A DNA stretch of 64,000 nt from UBA4416 sp964541155 (GTDB lineage Bacteria > Bacteroidota > Bacteroidia > B-17B0 > Aurantibacillaceae). The stretch lies in contig CAZIPC010000006.1 in assembly GCA_964541155.1 (NCBI GenBank), positions 181,477 through 245,476 of the forward strand, in the 5' to 3' direction. Positions 1-9,892 of the stretch are shown here, piece after piece. Every line of letters begins with the position of its first letter. Position 1 is the first letter of the stretch. Below the pieces are notes generated by a model, which made no database searches, had not been told where the DNA came from, and saw only the letters and a program-made list of their open reading frames with translations. The position numbers were made by a program, and so were the translations under genes.

Positions 1-933
1 TTAATAAACACTAAATATGATTTAATTCAATCTAAAATTATAGAAAGTAGAGGTAAAATTAATGAATGGAATTTTAATTATGCATACGGTTATCAAGATA
101 AACTTTATTTAGGAGTATCTTTAGGTGTACCTACTATTAGTTATAATTATAATTCGCTTTATTCTGAAAAAGACACAAAAGATTCGATGCGATTAAATAC
201 AAATTCTTCACCAACATATTATTATCCGACAGCAGGAGTAGGTGGTTTTAAAAGTATGTCTTATAAAGAAACATATACAACATCAGGTAGCGGATATAAT
301 TTGAAATTAGGGGCTATATATAGAGTAGCTGATTTCATTAGACTAGGTGCTAGTTTTCATTCGCCAACAGTATATAATCTAACAGATACTTATATATATA
401 AAATGACTGCTGATTATGACGAAGGCGGTTCTTATTCATCACAGTATCCTCCCGAAAATGGAGGCAAATTTAATTATCAAATTATTACTCCAATGAAATT
501 TATTGGAAGTGTAGCTTTATTATATAAGAAAATAGCTGCTCTTAACATTGATTATGATATAGTAAATTATAAACAAGCATCAATACAAAGTTCAACGCAA
601 GAATTTTCAACAGTTAATAAAGTAATTAGAAATAAATACAATCAAACTACTAATTTAAGAATAGGAGCGGAAGCAAAACTTAATTCTATGATTGTAAGAT
701 TAGGTTATGCTATGTATGGTAGCCCATTTGGAGATGTATATAATAGTGATTTTGTAAAAGTGTTTTATACTGGAGGAATTGGATTTAAAAAAGATAAAAC
801 ATATTTAGATATTTCGTTTACTAAAAGTTTTAGTAATGAAAATTATTATATGTATAACCCAAATTTTGTTGATCAATCTACTTTAAAAAATTCTGGCACA
901 ACAATTGCAGTAACAATAGGTAGTAAGTTTTAG
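1..933 (+). CDS. OmpP1/FadL-type outer membrane protein, C-terminal part
   Basis: The frame is open from the first base, so the N-terminus and signal peptide lie outside the window; about 310 residues are visible. The product looks like the C-terminal part of an OmpP1/FadL (TodX) outer membrane beta-barrel, a family that moves hydrophobic compounds across the outer membrane. It shows alternating aromatic and polar strands, a SFHSPTVYNL segment, TNLRIGAEAKL followed by GYAMYGSPF (typical of Bacteroidota members), and a terminal Phe as in barrel assembly signals. A hairpin terminator follows directly. The fold assignment is fairly safe; the substrate is unknown. Confidence 0.75.
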   Translation, partial: LINTKYDLIQSKIIESRGKINEWNFNYAYGYQDKLYLGVSLGVPTISYNYNSLYSEKDTKDSMRLNTNSSPTYYYPTAGVGGFKSMSYKETYTTSGSGYNLKLGAIYRVADFIRLGASFHSPTVYNLTDTYIYKMTADYDEGGSYSSQYPPENGGKFNYQIITPMKFIGSVALLYKKIAALNIDYDIVNYKQASIQSSTQEFSTVNKVIRNKYNQTTNLRIGAEAKLNSMIVRLGYAMYGSPFGDVYNSDFVKVFYTGGIGFKKDKTYLDISFTKSFSNENYYMYNPNFVDQSTLKNSGTTIAVTIGSKF

Positions 934-961
934 TGTAGTTTAATCTATATTAACTGGTTAG

Positions 962-992
962 AAAGTCTCGGTGTAGTGGCCGAGACTTTTTT
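962..992 (+). terminator. Rho-independent terminator after the porin gene
   Basis: Perfect 10-bp arms AAAGTCTCGG and CCGAGACTTT flank an 8-base loop and run into six T residues. It ends the porin transcript and lies between two convergent genes; the T-run favours the plus strand. Confidence 0.85.
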
Positions 993-996
993 ATGA

Positions 997-1872
997 TTAC
1001 ACTTCTTTTTTAGCTGCAATCAATGTGTTTTTTAATAATGAAGCAATAGTCATAGGGCCAACACCGCCAGGAACCGGAGTTATAAAACTTGCTTTTTTTG
1101 AGACTTCTTCAAATTGAACATCACCAACTAATTTAAATCCAGATTTTTTAGAAGGATCATCTACCCTGTTAATTCCTACATCAATAATTACAGCCCCATC
1201 CTTTACCATATCAGCAGTTACAAAATTTGGTTTGCCAATAGCTGCAATAATGATATCGGCATTTAAGGTGTGTTCTTTTAAATTTTGAGTATGACTATGG
1301 CAGAGTGTAACAGTGCAATTTCCTAAGTTAGTATTTTTTGCCATTAAAATACTCATTGGCGAGCCAACAATATGGCTTCTTCCAATTACCACACAATGTT
1401 TACCATCTGTAGGAATGTGATATCTTTCTAAAAGTTGAACTATTCCAAAGGGTGTAGCGCTTACATAGGTTGGCAAATTTAAAACTAATCTTCCAACATT
1501 TATTGGATGAAAGCCATCTACATCTTTGCTAGGCTTAATGGCTTCAATAATTTTTTGTTCAGAAATGTGTCGAGGTAAAGGTAATTGTACAATATACCCA
1601 TCAATATCATTATCATTATTTAGTTCTTCAATTTTTGATAATAATTTTTGTTCAGATACATATGCTTCAAATTTGATGAGTGTAGATTTAAATCCAACGT
1701 TTTCACACGCTTTTACTTTACTTCCTACATAGGTTTGAGATGCTGGATCGTCTCCTACTAGTATAGCTGCTAAATGAGGTTGCTTTTTCCCGCTTTCAAT
1801 TAATTTTTTTACATCCTCTGCAATTTCTGATTGAAGTTGCAATGATATTTTTTTTCCATCTATTAGTATCAT
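997..1872 (-). CDS. folD: FolD, methylenetetrahydrofolate dehydrogenase/cyclohydrolase
   Basis: Bifunctional enzyme (291 aa, normal length) that interconverts 5,10-methylene-THF and 10-formyl-THF in the cytosol, using NADP+. Diagnostic motifs are YVGSKVKACENVGF near residue 50 with the catalytic Lys, VQLPLPRH and DVDGFHPINVGRL in the folate-binding part, the Rossmann segment VVIGRSHIVGSPM, and the C-terminal signature PVPGGVGPMTIASLL. It starts 24 bases after the ffh stop codon on the same strand, so ffh-folD is probably one transcript. Close to ftcD, it makes a small one-carbon neighbourhood. Confidence 0.97.
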   Translation of the reverse strand: MILIDGKKISLQLQSEIAEDVKKLIESGKKQPHLAAILVGDDPASQTYVGSKVKACENVGFKSTLIKFEAYVSEQKLLSKIEELNNDNDIDGYIVQLPLPRHISEQKIIEAIKPSKDVDGFHPINVGRLVLNLPTYVSATPFGIVQLLERYHIPTDGKHCVVIGRSHIVGSPMSILMAKNTNLGNCTVTLCHSHTQNLKEHTLNADIIIAAIGKPNFVTADMVKDGAVIIDVGINRVDDPSKKSGFKLVGDVQFEEVSKKASFITPVPGGVGPMTIASLLKNTLIAAKKEV

Positions 1873-1896
1873 ATTCCAGCATTTTTTGTTATGTAG

Positions 1897-3237
1897 TTAC
1901 ATTTTGGGCATTCCGCCTGGCATACTACGCATTAATTTTGCCATTTGATTTTTATCTCCCATCATGCGCATCATTTTACGAGTATCTTCAAATTGTTTGA
2001 GTAATTTATTTACTTCTTGGATAGTTTGTCCGCTTCCTTTGGCAATACGTTGACGACGAGATCCATTAATTAGATCTGGATTTTCTCTTTCTTTTGGCGT
2101 CATAGAGCCAATAATTGCTTCAATGCCTTTAAAGGCATCGTCATTAATTTCAGCATCTTTCATGGCTTTACCAACACCTGGTATCATACCAACTAAGTCT
2201 TTGATATTACCCATTTTTTTAATTTGTTGTAACTGTCCTAAAAAATCATTGAAATCGAATTGATTTTTAGCAATTTTTTTAGATAATTTCCTTGCTTCCT
2301 CTTCATTAAATTGTTCTTGAGCACGTTCTACTAAGGATACAACGTCGCCCATTCCCAAGATACGATCTGCCATACGTTCTGGATAAAATATATCCAAAGC
2401 TTCCATTTTTTCACCAGTTCCAATAAATTTTATGGGTTTATTTACAACTGATTTTATAGATAGAGCAGCCCCACCTCTGGTATCACCATCTAGTTTTGTT
2501 AAAACAACGCCATCAAAATCTAAACGATCGTTAAATGCTTTAGCTGTATTTACGGCATCTTGCCCAGTCATAGCATCAACTACAAATAATATTTCATTAG
2601 GCTTAACTGCTGCTTTTAAATCAGCAATTTCTGTCATCATTTGTTCATCAACAGCTAAACGCCCTGCTGTATCAATTAAAACAATGCTATTACCATTTTC
2701 TTTAGCTTGTTTAATTGCTGTTTCTGCAATTTTTATCGGATTTTTTTCTTCTTTGTTTGAAAAAACATCTACTCCAATTTGTTCTCCTAAAACATGTAAT
2801 TGATCAATAGCTGCTGGACGATATACATCACAAGCTACTAATAATGGTTTTTTACCTTTTTTAGTTTTTAAAAAGTTAGCTAATTTACCGGTGAATGTAG
2901 TTTTACCAGAGCCTTGTAATCCACTCATTAAAATAATGGTTGGATTTCCCCCCAGGAAAATCTCTTCCATTTTACCTCCCATTAGTTTTGTTAACTCATC
3001 ATGTGTGATTTTTACTAAAAGTTGACTTGGAGAAACAGCGGTTAAAACATTTTGACCTAATGCTTTTTCTTTTATAGTATCTGTAAATGTTTTTGCTACT
3101 TTATAGTTAACATCGGCGTCTAATAAGGCTTTACGAACTTCTTTTAAGGTTTCGGCAACGTTTATTTCAGTTATTTTGCCTTGACCTTTAAGTGTTTTAA
3201 GAGCTCTTTCTAGTTTATCGGATAAATTATTAAACAT
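1897..3237 (-). CDS. ffh: Signal recognition particle protein Ffh (SRP54)
   Basis: GTPase subunit of the signal recognition particle (446 aa). It binds 4.5S RNA and signal peptides of nascent inner-membrane proteins and docks with FtsY. The N-domain helices are followed by the G domain with GLQGSGKTTFTGKLA (P-loop, about residue 105), DTAGRL, and TKLDGDTRGGAALS. The Met-rich M domain has RRQRIAKGSG and ends MMRMMGDKNQMAKLMRSMPG. A candidate TATCTTTG promoter element lies just upstream. folD follows it closely. Confidence 0.98.
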   Translation of the reverse strand: MFNNLSDKLERALKTLKGQGKITEINVAETLKEVRKALLDADVNYKVAKTFTDTIKEKALGQNVLTAVSPSQLLVKITHDELTKLMGGKMEEIFLGGNPTIILMSGLQGSGKTTFTGKLANFLKTKKGKKPLLVACDVYRPAAIDQLHVLGEQIGVDVFSNKEEKNPIKIAETAIKQAKENGNSIVLIDTAGRLAVDEQMMTEIADLKAAVKPNEILFVVDAMTGQDAVNTAKAFNDRLDFDGVVLTKLDGDTRGGAALSIKSVVNKPIKFIGTGEKMEALDIFYPERMADRILGMGDVVSLVERAQEQFNEEEARKLSKKIAKNQFDFNDFLGQLQQIKKMGNIKDLVGMIPGVGKAMKDAEINDDAFKGIEAIIGSMTPKERENPDLINGSRRQRIAKGSGQTIQEVNKLLKQFEDTRKMMRMMGDKNQMAKLMRSMPGGMPKM

Positions 3238-3257
3238 AGTATTTTATTTTAAGGATG

Positions 3258-3265
3258 CAAAGATA
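3258..3265 (-). promoter_or_regulatory. Candidate -7 element upstream of ffh
   Basis: Read on the minus strand this is TATCTTTG, matching the Bacteroidota -7 consensus TAnnTTTG, about 20 bases before the ffh ATG. I see no clear TTG -33 box at the expected distance, so this is a suggestion only. Confidence 0.4.
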
Positions 3266-3281
3266 GTATATTGAGGTTATA

Positions 3282-4973
3282 TTATACTCCAATTTTTTGG
3301 TTAACTATTTTTAAAATTTCAGTTTCTAAATCAATTGTTTTGTTTTCTATTTGTTTTCCTTTTTCAATTATTTCTTCAACAAATTTTTTATCATCATATC
3401 CGCTTGCATTAATTCTAACATTCATGAACGCACCCATTACAGCACTTCTTGCGCATAAAGCGCCTACACCAGCATCAGATACTGAGTTTGGATTTCCTAT
3501 TTCTGCCATTGCTTTAATAATATTTAAACTTTCATAAGAATATTGCATGACTTTAAATGGAATTTCAATCGCGAATTTTGTGGCTTCTTGTATGGCTTTT
3601 TTTCGTATTATTTTTTCTTCATCAGTTGTTTTTGGTAATCCAAACGCTATCATAATTTTATTAAAAGCAGCTGTATCTAAATCAACTAATTTTATTAATT
3701 CTTCTTTTAATGTTTGACCTTTTTCAGCCCAGTTACTAAATTCTTCCCATCTATTATCCCATCCTTTTTTATGAGAAGATAAGTTGGCAACCATGGTAGC
3801 TAATGAAATTCCTAAGGAACCAACATAAGCCGATATAGATCCTCCTCCAGGTGCAGGGCTTTCGCTGGCTGTTTCATCTGCAAAGTCTGTTAACGACATA
3901 TTTATTAATTTACTATCTAATTTATCTTTAAGTAAATATTCGATAATTCTTTCTTCTGGATTAAATGGACTTAATTCGTCTAAGCCCATTGTTTTTATTG
4001 CAATTTTTATTAATTCTTTTTCTGAAACCCCTGTTGAACGTTGTTGTTTTATTAAAAAATATTTTCCGGCATCTAACATTGATTTTAAAGGAACTAATCC
4101 AACTAATTCAGAACCTGTAACTCTTATGCCTCTCTCTGTAGCTTTTTTACATACTTCATCAAAGGCAATGTGAAGTGGGGTTTCATTTATATTAGTTAAA
4201 TTCATAGATATTTGAGCAATACCATATTCTTCTATAAACCATCCAATAGCTTTTACTGATTTTAATGAGCCTGGTACAGATACAGGATTTCCTTGAGAAT
4301 CGGTTACGATTTTTCCATTTATAGGATCGCCTTCTCTTTTTATTCTTCCTGCTTCTCTAACATCGAATGCAATAGAATTTGCTCTTCGAGTTGAGGTGGT
4401 ATTTAAATTAACATTGTATGCTACTAAAAAATCTCTGGCGCCAATTACTGTTGCCCCTCTTTTGGCATCAAATTCTATAGGTCCAAAATCAGGTTTCCAC
4501 TCAGGTAATTTTATTTTTTTAAAAAACCCCTCATATTCACCAGCTCTAATAACAGATAAATTATTTCTGTCTTTATTTTTTTGAGCAGCCTCATATAGAT
4601 AAACGGGTATTTGTAATTCGTTGCCTACTTTTTCTCCTAATTTTTTTGCCCAATCAGCAGTTTCTTCCATGCTGATATTAGAAATGGGTATTAATGGGCA
4701 AACATCAGTTGCTCCCATTCGTGGATGCTCACCTTTATGTTTGCTCATATCAATTAATTCGCCAGCTTTTTTAATAGCTAAAAATGCAGCGTTCACAACA
4801 GCTTGAGGAGATCCAACAAAAGTAACTACAGTTCGGTTAGTTGCTTTGCCAGGATCAACATTTAATAATTTAACCCCTTCAATAGATTCAATTTCGTTAG
4901 TAATCTGTTTAATAATTGATAGGTCAATTCCTTCTGAAAAATTTGGAACGCATTCTATTAACTGTTGTGTCAT
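3282..4973 (-). CDS. ftcD: Bifunctional glutamate formimidoyltransferase / formimidoyl-THF cyclodeaminase
   Basis: Fused FtcD (563 aa). The N-terminal ~300 residues are the formiminotransferase (start QLIECVPNFSEG, then RTVVTFVGSP, HPRMGATDVCPL with the active-site His, and YEAAQ). The C-terminal ~210 residues are the cyclodeaminase (FADETASESPAPGGGSISAY, NPNSVSDAGVGAL). Together they take the formimino group from formiminoglutamate, the end product of one histidine degradation route, to 5,10-methenyl-THF and ammonia. No hut genes are adjacent. The THF product links it to folD close by. Confidence 0.95.
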   Translation of the reverse strand: MTQQLIECVPNFSEGIDLSIIKQITNEIESIEGVKLLNVDPGKATNRTVVTFVGSPQAVVNAAFLAIKKAGELIDMSKHKGEHPRMGATDVCPLIPISNISMEETADWAKKLGEKVGNELQIPVYLYEAAQKNKDRNNLSVIRAGEYEGFFKKIKLPEWKPDFGPIEFDAKRGATVIGARDFLVAYNVNLNTTSTRRANSIAFDVREAGRIKREGDPINGKIVTDSQGNPVSVPGSLKSVKAIGWFIEEYGIAQISMNLTNINETPLHIAFDEVCKKATERGIRVTGSELVGLVPLKSMLDAGKYFLIKQQRSTGVSEKELIKIAIKTMGLDELSPFNPEERIIEYLLKDKLDSKLINMSLTDFADETASESPAPGGGSISAYVGSLGISLATMVANLSSHKKGWDNRWEEFSNWAEKGQTLKEELIKLVDLDTAAFNKIMIAFGLPKTTDEEKIIRKKAIQEATKFAIEIPFKVMQYSYESLNIIKAMAEIGNPNSVSDAGVGALCARSAVMGAFMNVRINASGYDDKKFVEEIIEKGKQIENKTIDLETEILKIVNQKIGV

Positions 4974-5138
4974 AATGTATTTTTTTGAACTTTAAAAGTA
5001 TAAAAATTATAGCCAGAAGTGTTTGTTTTATTGAAATCAATATAAATTTTAATTAACAATTTTGTATAAAAACAATTTTTGAAACAGTTTAGTCGTTCTA
5101 AAGTAATCTCTTATATTTGTTATAATATCAATTTGCAA

Positions 5139-6458
5139 TTGGAGTTTAATTCACATATTTTTATTTACACTCATAAAATTACACCTAGAGTGAAATATAT
5201 TTTTAATTTAATTTTTAAAGATTGTTTAGGGTTAGAATTTAAATTAACAACAAATATTCATGAATACCAATCGTTTAATGGGTATAAATTTTCTTATACA
5301 CTTCAAGAGATAGCAGGTGATTTTCATATATCAGCACATTCGTTATTGTTTGAATCTGGTATTAAAGAACAAACTATTCAAATTTATAATCATGAATCAT
5401 ATTTAAAATATTTTTTTAAAACCTATCATAATGATTTGCCGTTTGATATGTTTGCTGCTTCATTTTATTTAATTAGTAGGTATGAAGAGTATTTACCATT
5501 TTTGCCAGATGCGTTTAATAGGTTTGAGGCTGAAAATAGTTTAGCATATCAATATGATTTTTTAAAAATACCTCTGGTAAATTTGTGGATAGCTGAGTTT
5601 GAAAAAATCTTATTAAAAAAATTTATAGGATTGAAAATAAGTCATGAATCATATAATTTTATTTCAACGATAGATATTGATACCGCTTATAAGTATAAAT
5701 ATAAAGGTGTTATGCGTACTATAGGAGGATATATAAAATCTATTTTAAAATTTGATAAATTAGACATTGTTCAAAGAACTTCTGTTATTTTAAATAAAGA
5801 AAAAGATCCGTTTGATTCTTATCATTATCAATTAGAAATTCAAAAAAAATATAACATTGAGGTTATTTATTTTTTTTTATTAGGAGATTATGGAATGAAT
5901 GATAAAAATCATCCCTCAAATAATTATGGATTTCAAAAACTTATTAAACATCTTGCCGATTATGCATCCATTGGTATCCATCCTTCATTTGGCTCAAACG
6001 GAAATATGAATCAAGTAAAAATTGAAATTAATCGTTTAGCTAAAATAACACATCGAGATATTTTTAATTCTAGACAGCACTTTGCTATGCTTAAATTTCC
6101 AGATACATATATCTCTTTACTAGAATCAGGAATAACACATGATTATTCGATGGGATATGCTAATTTTAATGGTTTTAGAGCTAGTTTTTGTAAACCTTTT
6201 TATTGGTATGATTTAGATGATGAATTAGAAACTGGTCTTAAAATTCATCCATTTTGTTTAAGTGAAACATCATTAAGATTTAAAGATGGAGCAACACCTC
6301 TCGAAATTGAAAAGTTTGCGAATCCTATAATAAATGAAGTTAAAAAATATAACGGAGAGCTAGTTACTATTTTTCACAATGACACTATGGGAACAACAGA
6401 TTATTGGGCTGGCTGGAAGAATAGTTATGAGAAAATTATTCAACTGGCAATACATTAA
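5139..6458 (+). CDS. Polysaccharide deacetylase family protein, paralog 1
   Basis: About 440 residues of a Bacteroidota polysaccharide deacetylase-like family (NodB-type fold, with the N-terminal region such proteins share). Visible motifs are STIDIDTAYKYKY, with metal-binding type Asp residues, IGIHPSFGSN with the His, DYSMGYANFNGFRASF, and FHNDTMG near the end. It is a tandem paralog of the next gene: IFIYTHKITPR here matches ILIYTHHKTPR there. No ATG fits; the frame stays open to a TTG at 5079, but TTG at 5133 or 5139 best matches the start of the paralog. Metal-dependent deacetylation of a glycan is inferred from the family. Confidence 0.75.
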   Translation: MEFNSHIFIYTHKITPRVKYIFNLIFKDCLGLEFKLTTNIHEYQSFNGYKFSYTLQEIAGDFHISAHSLLFESGIKEQTIQIYNHESYLKYFFKTYHNDLPFDMFAASFYLISRYEEYLPFLPDAFNRFEAENSLAYQYDFLKIPLVNLWIAEFEKILLKKFIGLKISHESYNFISTIDIDTAYKYKYKGVMRTIGGYIKSILKFDKLDIVQRTSVILNKEKDPFDSYHYQLEIQKKYNIEVIYFFLLGDYGMNDKNHPSNNYGFQKLIKHLADYASIGIHPSFGSNGNMNQVKIEINRLAKITHRDIFNSRQHFAMLKFPDTYISLLESGITHDYSMGYANFNGFRASFCKPFYWYDLDDELETGLKIHPFCLSETSLRFKDGATPLEIEKFANPIINEVKKYNGELVTIFHNDTMGTTDYWAGWKNSYEKIIQLAIH

Positions 6459-6461
6459 AAA

Positions 6462-7763
6462 ATGATTTTAATATACACTCATCATAAAACACCTCGAATA
6501 ATTTATGCTATAGATTTGGTATTTAATCATGTATTAAATCTAACCTATGAATTAACAGATAATGAAGAGTATTTTGAAAAACATCAAAATCCAAAGTTAG
6601 CATATACAACAAAGAGTATGCAATCAGGATTATTTATTCAATCTACAGATGTAATGTTTAAATCAACCATCGAACCTGTTGCATTAGATTTTAATGAACA
6701 TTTTTCTAACTATCCTAAATTTTTCTTATCTCATACTAATGATTTTTTAGGTTACGATTTATTTGCAATGGTATTTTATTTTGCATCGCGTTTTGAAGAA
6801 TACATGCCATCAAAATTAGATGAACATCAACGTTTTCAGGCAGAGAAGAGTATAGCTTTTCAGTTTAATTTTTTAAATATTCCGTTTTTAAATATAGCAA
6901 TTAACGAATTTGGCGAAAAATTAAAGCATGAATTTCCTGAAATTCAATATAAGCAGCGTGCATTTAATTTTTTATCTACTATTGATATTGATAATGCATT
7001 CGCCTATGCTCATAAAGGATTAAAACGTAATATTGGAGGATTGTTAAAAGATGTATATTACTTAAAATTTCGTTATTTAATAAAACGCATTCAAAGTAAT
7101 TTAAATGATATAAATGATCCATATAATACATTTGATTTAATTGATGCTATTCATCAAGAAACTAAAATACCCTTACAATATTTTGTTTTGATAGGTGATT
7201 ATGGTTCATATGACAAAAATCCAAATTATAAAAATAGTGGATTTAAAAAACTTTTAAAATCTTTATCATTAAACTACACAGTAGGATTGCACCCATCATA
7301 TAATTCTTATAACAGTATTGAATATATTGAAAAAGAAAAACAACGGTTAGAAGATATTTTAGAAAAAAAAATTACCTCGGCACGTTGTCATTTTTTAAAA
7401 TTAAAATTACCACAAACCTATCGCGCGTTTATAGAGTTCGGGATAACAGATGATTACACCATGATTTATCCTTCGCAATCTGGATTTAGAACTGGTTTAT
7501 GTACACCTTATCCATGGTTTGATTTGCAAAAAAATGAACGTACAAATTTAATACTTCATCCAAGTATTATTATGGAGGGTACTTTAAGGGATTATATGCA
7601 CTTAACGCCTGAATATGCTAATCTTGAAATATCAATGTTATTAAATAAAGTAAAACAAGTAGGTGGCGAATTTATTTCTGTGTGGCATAATGATAGTTTT
7701 GTAAAATCTCAAAAAGACTGGATTAATGTTTATAAACAGCTATTAATACAATCTAAAAAATAA
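6462..7763 (+). CDS. Polysaccharide deacetylase family protein, paralog 2
   Basis: 433 residues, three bases after the stop codon of its paralog and in the same operon as asnB. It shares STIDIDNAFAY, VGLHPSYNSY, TDDYTMIYPSQSGFRTG and the terminal VWHNDSF with paralog 1, so both should have the same fold and metal site. It is likely to act on a cell-surface or exopolysaccharide. The two copies have diverged widely between motifs, which suggests an old duplication and perhaps distinct substrates. There is no signal peptide, so action in the cytoplasm during glycan synthesis is plausible. Confidence 0.8.
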   Translation: MILIYTHHKTPRIIYAIDLVFNHVLNLTYELTDNEEYFEKHQNPKLAYTTKSMQSGLFIQSTDVMFKSTIEPVALDFNEHFSNYPKFFLSHTNDFLGYDLFAMVFYFASRFEEYMPSKLDEHQRFQAEKSIAFQFNFLNIPFLNIAINEFGEKLKHEFPEIQYKQRAFNFLSTIDIDNAFAYAHKGLKRNIGGLLKDVYYLKFRYLIKRIQSNLNDINDPYNTFDLIDAIHQETKIPLQYFVLIGDYGSYDKNPNYKNSGFKKLLKSLSLNYTVGLHPSYNSYNSIEYIEKEKQRLEDILEKKITSARCHFLKLKLPQTYRAFIEFGITDDYTMIYPSQSGFRTGLCTPYPWFDLQKNERTNLILHPSIIMEGTLRDYMHLTPEYANLEISMLLNKVKQVGGEFISVWHNDSFVKSQKDWINVYKQLLIQSKK

Positions 7764-7767
7764 AAAC

Positions 7768-9663
7768 ATGTGCGGTATAGTTGGTATAATTTCTAAAACA
7801 ACATCTGATTCTTTAAAGCAAACTGTTTTTGAAATGAGTCAATCTATTAAGCATAGAGGACCAGATGGAGAAGGTTTTGTTTTTTTGTCTCAAAACAACT
7901 ATTGTTCAGTTTATACTGAAGATACCCCTATTATTAACAAAGAAAGTAAAACGTATTTATTTAATCCTAGTAAACCAATACAAAATTATCATAGTCAATA
8001 TAATGTTGTGTTTGGTCACAGACGACTATCGGTTATAGATTTATCAGAATCAGGTCATCAGCCAATGTGCGATAATCAAGCTGATTATTGGATTACTTTT
8101 AATGGAGAAATTTATAATTATATAGAGCTTAAAAAAGAATTAGAACTTAAGGGACATCAATTTATTACAAAAACAGATACAGAGGTAGTTATAGAAGCCT
8201 ATAAAGAATGGGGGGTTAAATGTTTGCAAAAATTTAATGGAATGTTTGCTTTTGCATTGTTTGATAGAATTAAAAACCAAGTATTTTGTGCAAGAGATAG
8301 AGTAGGAGTAAAGCCTTTTTATTATTCTAATTCAAATAAATTATTTGCCTTTGCTAGTGAATATAAAGCATTTATAAAATCAAAATTAATTGATTTTCAA
8401 ATTAATGAAAAACAACAATTTGATTTTATTATTAACGGAAATTTAGAAAATGAAGAGCAAAGTTTATTTAATCATATTTATGAATTAAAACCATCACATT
8501 ATATCGTATATGACTTAAATCTTCATGAATTTAATACTGTAAATTACTATACTCTTCCATCAAAAAGTTTAGAATTAATTTCAGAAAAAGAAATTATTGA
8601 AACGATAGAAGAAAAACTAGTTCAAGCAATTACGATTAGATTAAGAAGCGATGTTGAAGTTGGATCTTGTTTAAGCGGAGGGCTTGATAGTTCTATTATT
8701 TCTGGAATTATAAACCAATTACACCCCGAAAAACAAGTTAAATTATTTACGGCTGTCTTTCCAAATGAGAAATTTGATGAGGCTAATTATGCTAATGAGC
8801 TTTCAAGTTTTGTAGGTGGCAATTGGAAAACAGTTAGTCCTACTTCTAAAGATTTTTTTAATGATATTGAAAGTTTAAATTATTATCAGGATATTCCAAT
8901 ATGGAGCACAAGTACTTATTCACAACATAGAGTAATGAAACTAGCTTCAGATAATAATATAAAAGTAGTGCTTGATGGACAGGGTGCAGATGAAATATTT
9001 GCAGGATATTCTCATCACTTTATGGCATTATGGAAAGAAAATTTTGGTTTAAAAACGATACATCAAATTAACCAAGCAAAACACTCTGTTCCTGATGCTT
9101 ATAAATTATTTTGTAAACAATTAATAAAAGATACATTTAATTTAGGTGTAAATTATTCTAACTACTTTACAAAGAGTTGTCAAAAGTATACTAAGAGTAA
9201 TAGCGAAAAGTTAGCTTTAACACTAAATAAACAGTTAGCTAATGATTATTACGGTAGATTAAAATCATTTTTAAAATGTGAAGACAGATGCAGTATGGCC
9301 TTTGGAATTGAAAGTAGGGTGCCATATGCAGATGATTTAGAATTAGTAAATTATTTATTTTCTATTCCTGGAAGTTTGAAAATAAAAAATGGAATTTCGA
9401 AATATTTATTAAGAGAAGCTGCAAAAAAATATATTCCATTCTCAATATATAATCGAAAAGATAAAATAGGATTTGAGACACCTGTAACATCATGGCTTTT
9501 ACCTAATAAATTAGAAATTTTACGAACTATAAAATCTCAATTAGATTTTATTAATATAGAGTATTTAACTAATCATTTTGAAGAAATTGTTACTCAAAAA
9601 CCTAATTTTATTTTAAGAATATACTCTTTCTCTATTTGGAAAAAAGTCTTTTCTGAATTATAA
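7768..9663 (+). CDS. asnB: Asparagine synthase, glutamine-hydrolysing
   Basis: Class II glutamine amidotransferase fused to an adenylating synthetase (631 aa). It begins MCGIVGI with the catalytic Cys2, has HRGPDGEG and GHRRLSVIDLSESGHQP in the glutaminase half, and SCLSGGLDSS as the PPi-loop of the synthetase half, then LDGQGADEIFAGY. It makes Asn from Asp with glutamine as N donor, or amidates a sugar or peptide in a surface-glycan pathway. Position four bases after two deacetylase paralogs favours the surface-glycan role, because such AsnB paralogs are common in polysaccharide loci; this is inference. Confidence 0.93.
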   Translation: MCGIVGIISKTTSDSLKQTVFEMSQSIKHRGPDGEGFVFLSQNNYCSVYTEDTPIINKESKTYLFNPSKPIQNYHSQYNVVFGHRRLSVIDLSESGHQPMCDNQADYWITFNGEIYNYIELKKELELKGHQFITKTDTEVVIEAYKEWGVKCLQKFNGMFAFALFDRIKNQVFCARDRVGVKPFYYSNSNKLFAFASEYKAFIKSKLIDFQINEKQQFDFIINGNLENEEQSLFNHIYELKPSHYIVYDLNLHEFNTVNYYTLPSKSLELISEKEIIETIEEKLVQAITIRLRSDVEVGSCLSGGLDSSIISGIINQLHPEKQVKLFTAVFPNEKFDEANYANELSSFVGGNWKTVSPTSKDFFNDIESLNYYQDIPIWSTSTYSQHRVMKLASDNNIKVVLDGQGADEIFAGYSHHFMALWKENFGLKTIHQINQAKHSVPDAYKLFCKQLIKDTFNLGVNYSNYFTKSCQKYTKSNSEKLALTLNKQLANDYYGRLKSFLKCEDRCSMAFGIESRVPYADDLELVNYLFSIPGSLKIKNGISKYLLREAAKKYIPFSIYNRKDKIGFETPVTSWLLPNKLEILRTIKSQLDFINIEYLTNHFEEIVTQKPNFILRIYSFSIWKKVFSEL

Positions 9664-9892
9664 AAGCACATTTGTTTAAACTTTTATTTTAAACGTAAAT
9701 TATCTAAAATGATTTATATTTTTTACTCGTAATTTATTTGGGTGAAATGAGATATTTGATTAGCTAGAATATTAAATTAACGAGTTTAAAGTTTGACTTT
9801 TATATAAAAAGGTCATATCATTGTTAAGTTAAATCAAATATTAAATAATATAATTTAATAAGGTACGCATCTTTTAAATTATAAAACCATAT
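9664..9892 (+). other. Intergenic region before the PKD protein
   Basis: 229 AT-rich bases without a gene or convincing hairpin. The promoter of the large PKD gene should lie here, but I see no clean TAnnTTTG element. Confidence 0.4.

Noticed and set aside
2432..2803. Open frame on the plus strand inside ffh
   Set aside because: Overlaps ffh on the other strand, has no motif or family likeness, and the ffh frame is strongly supported.
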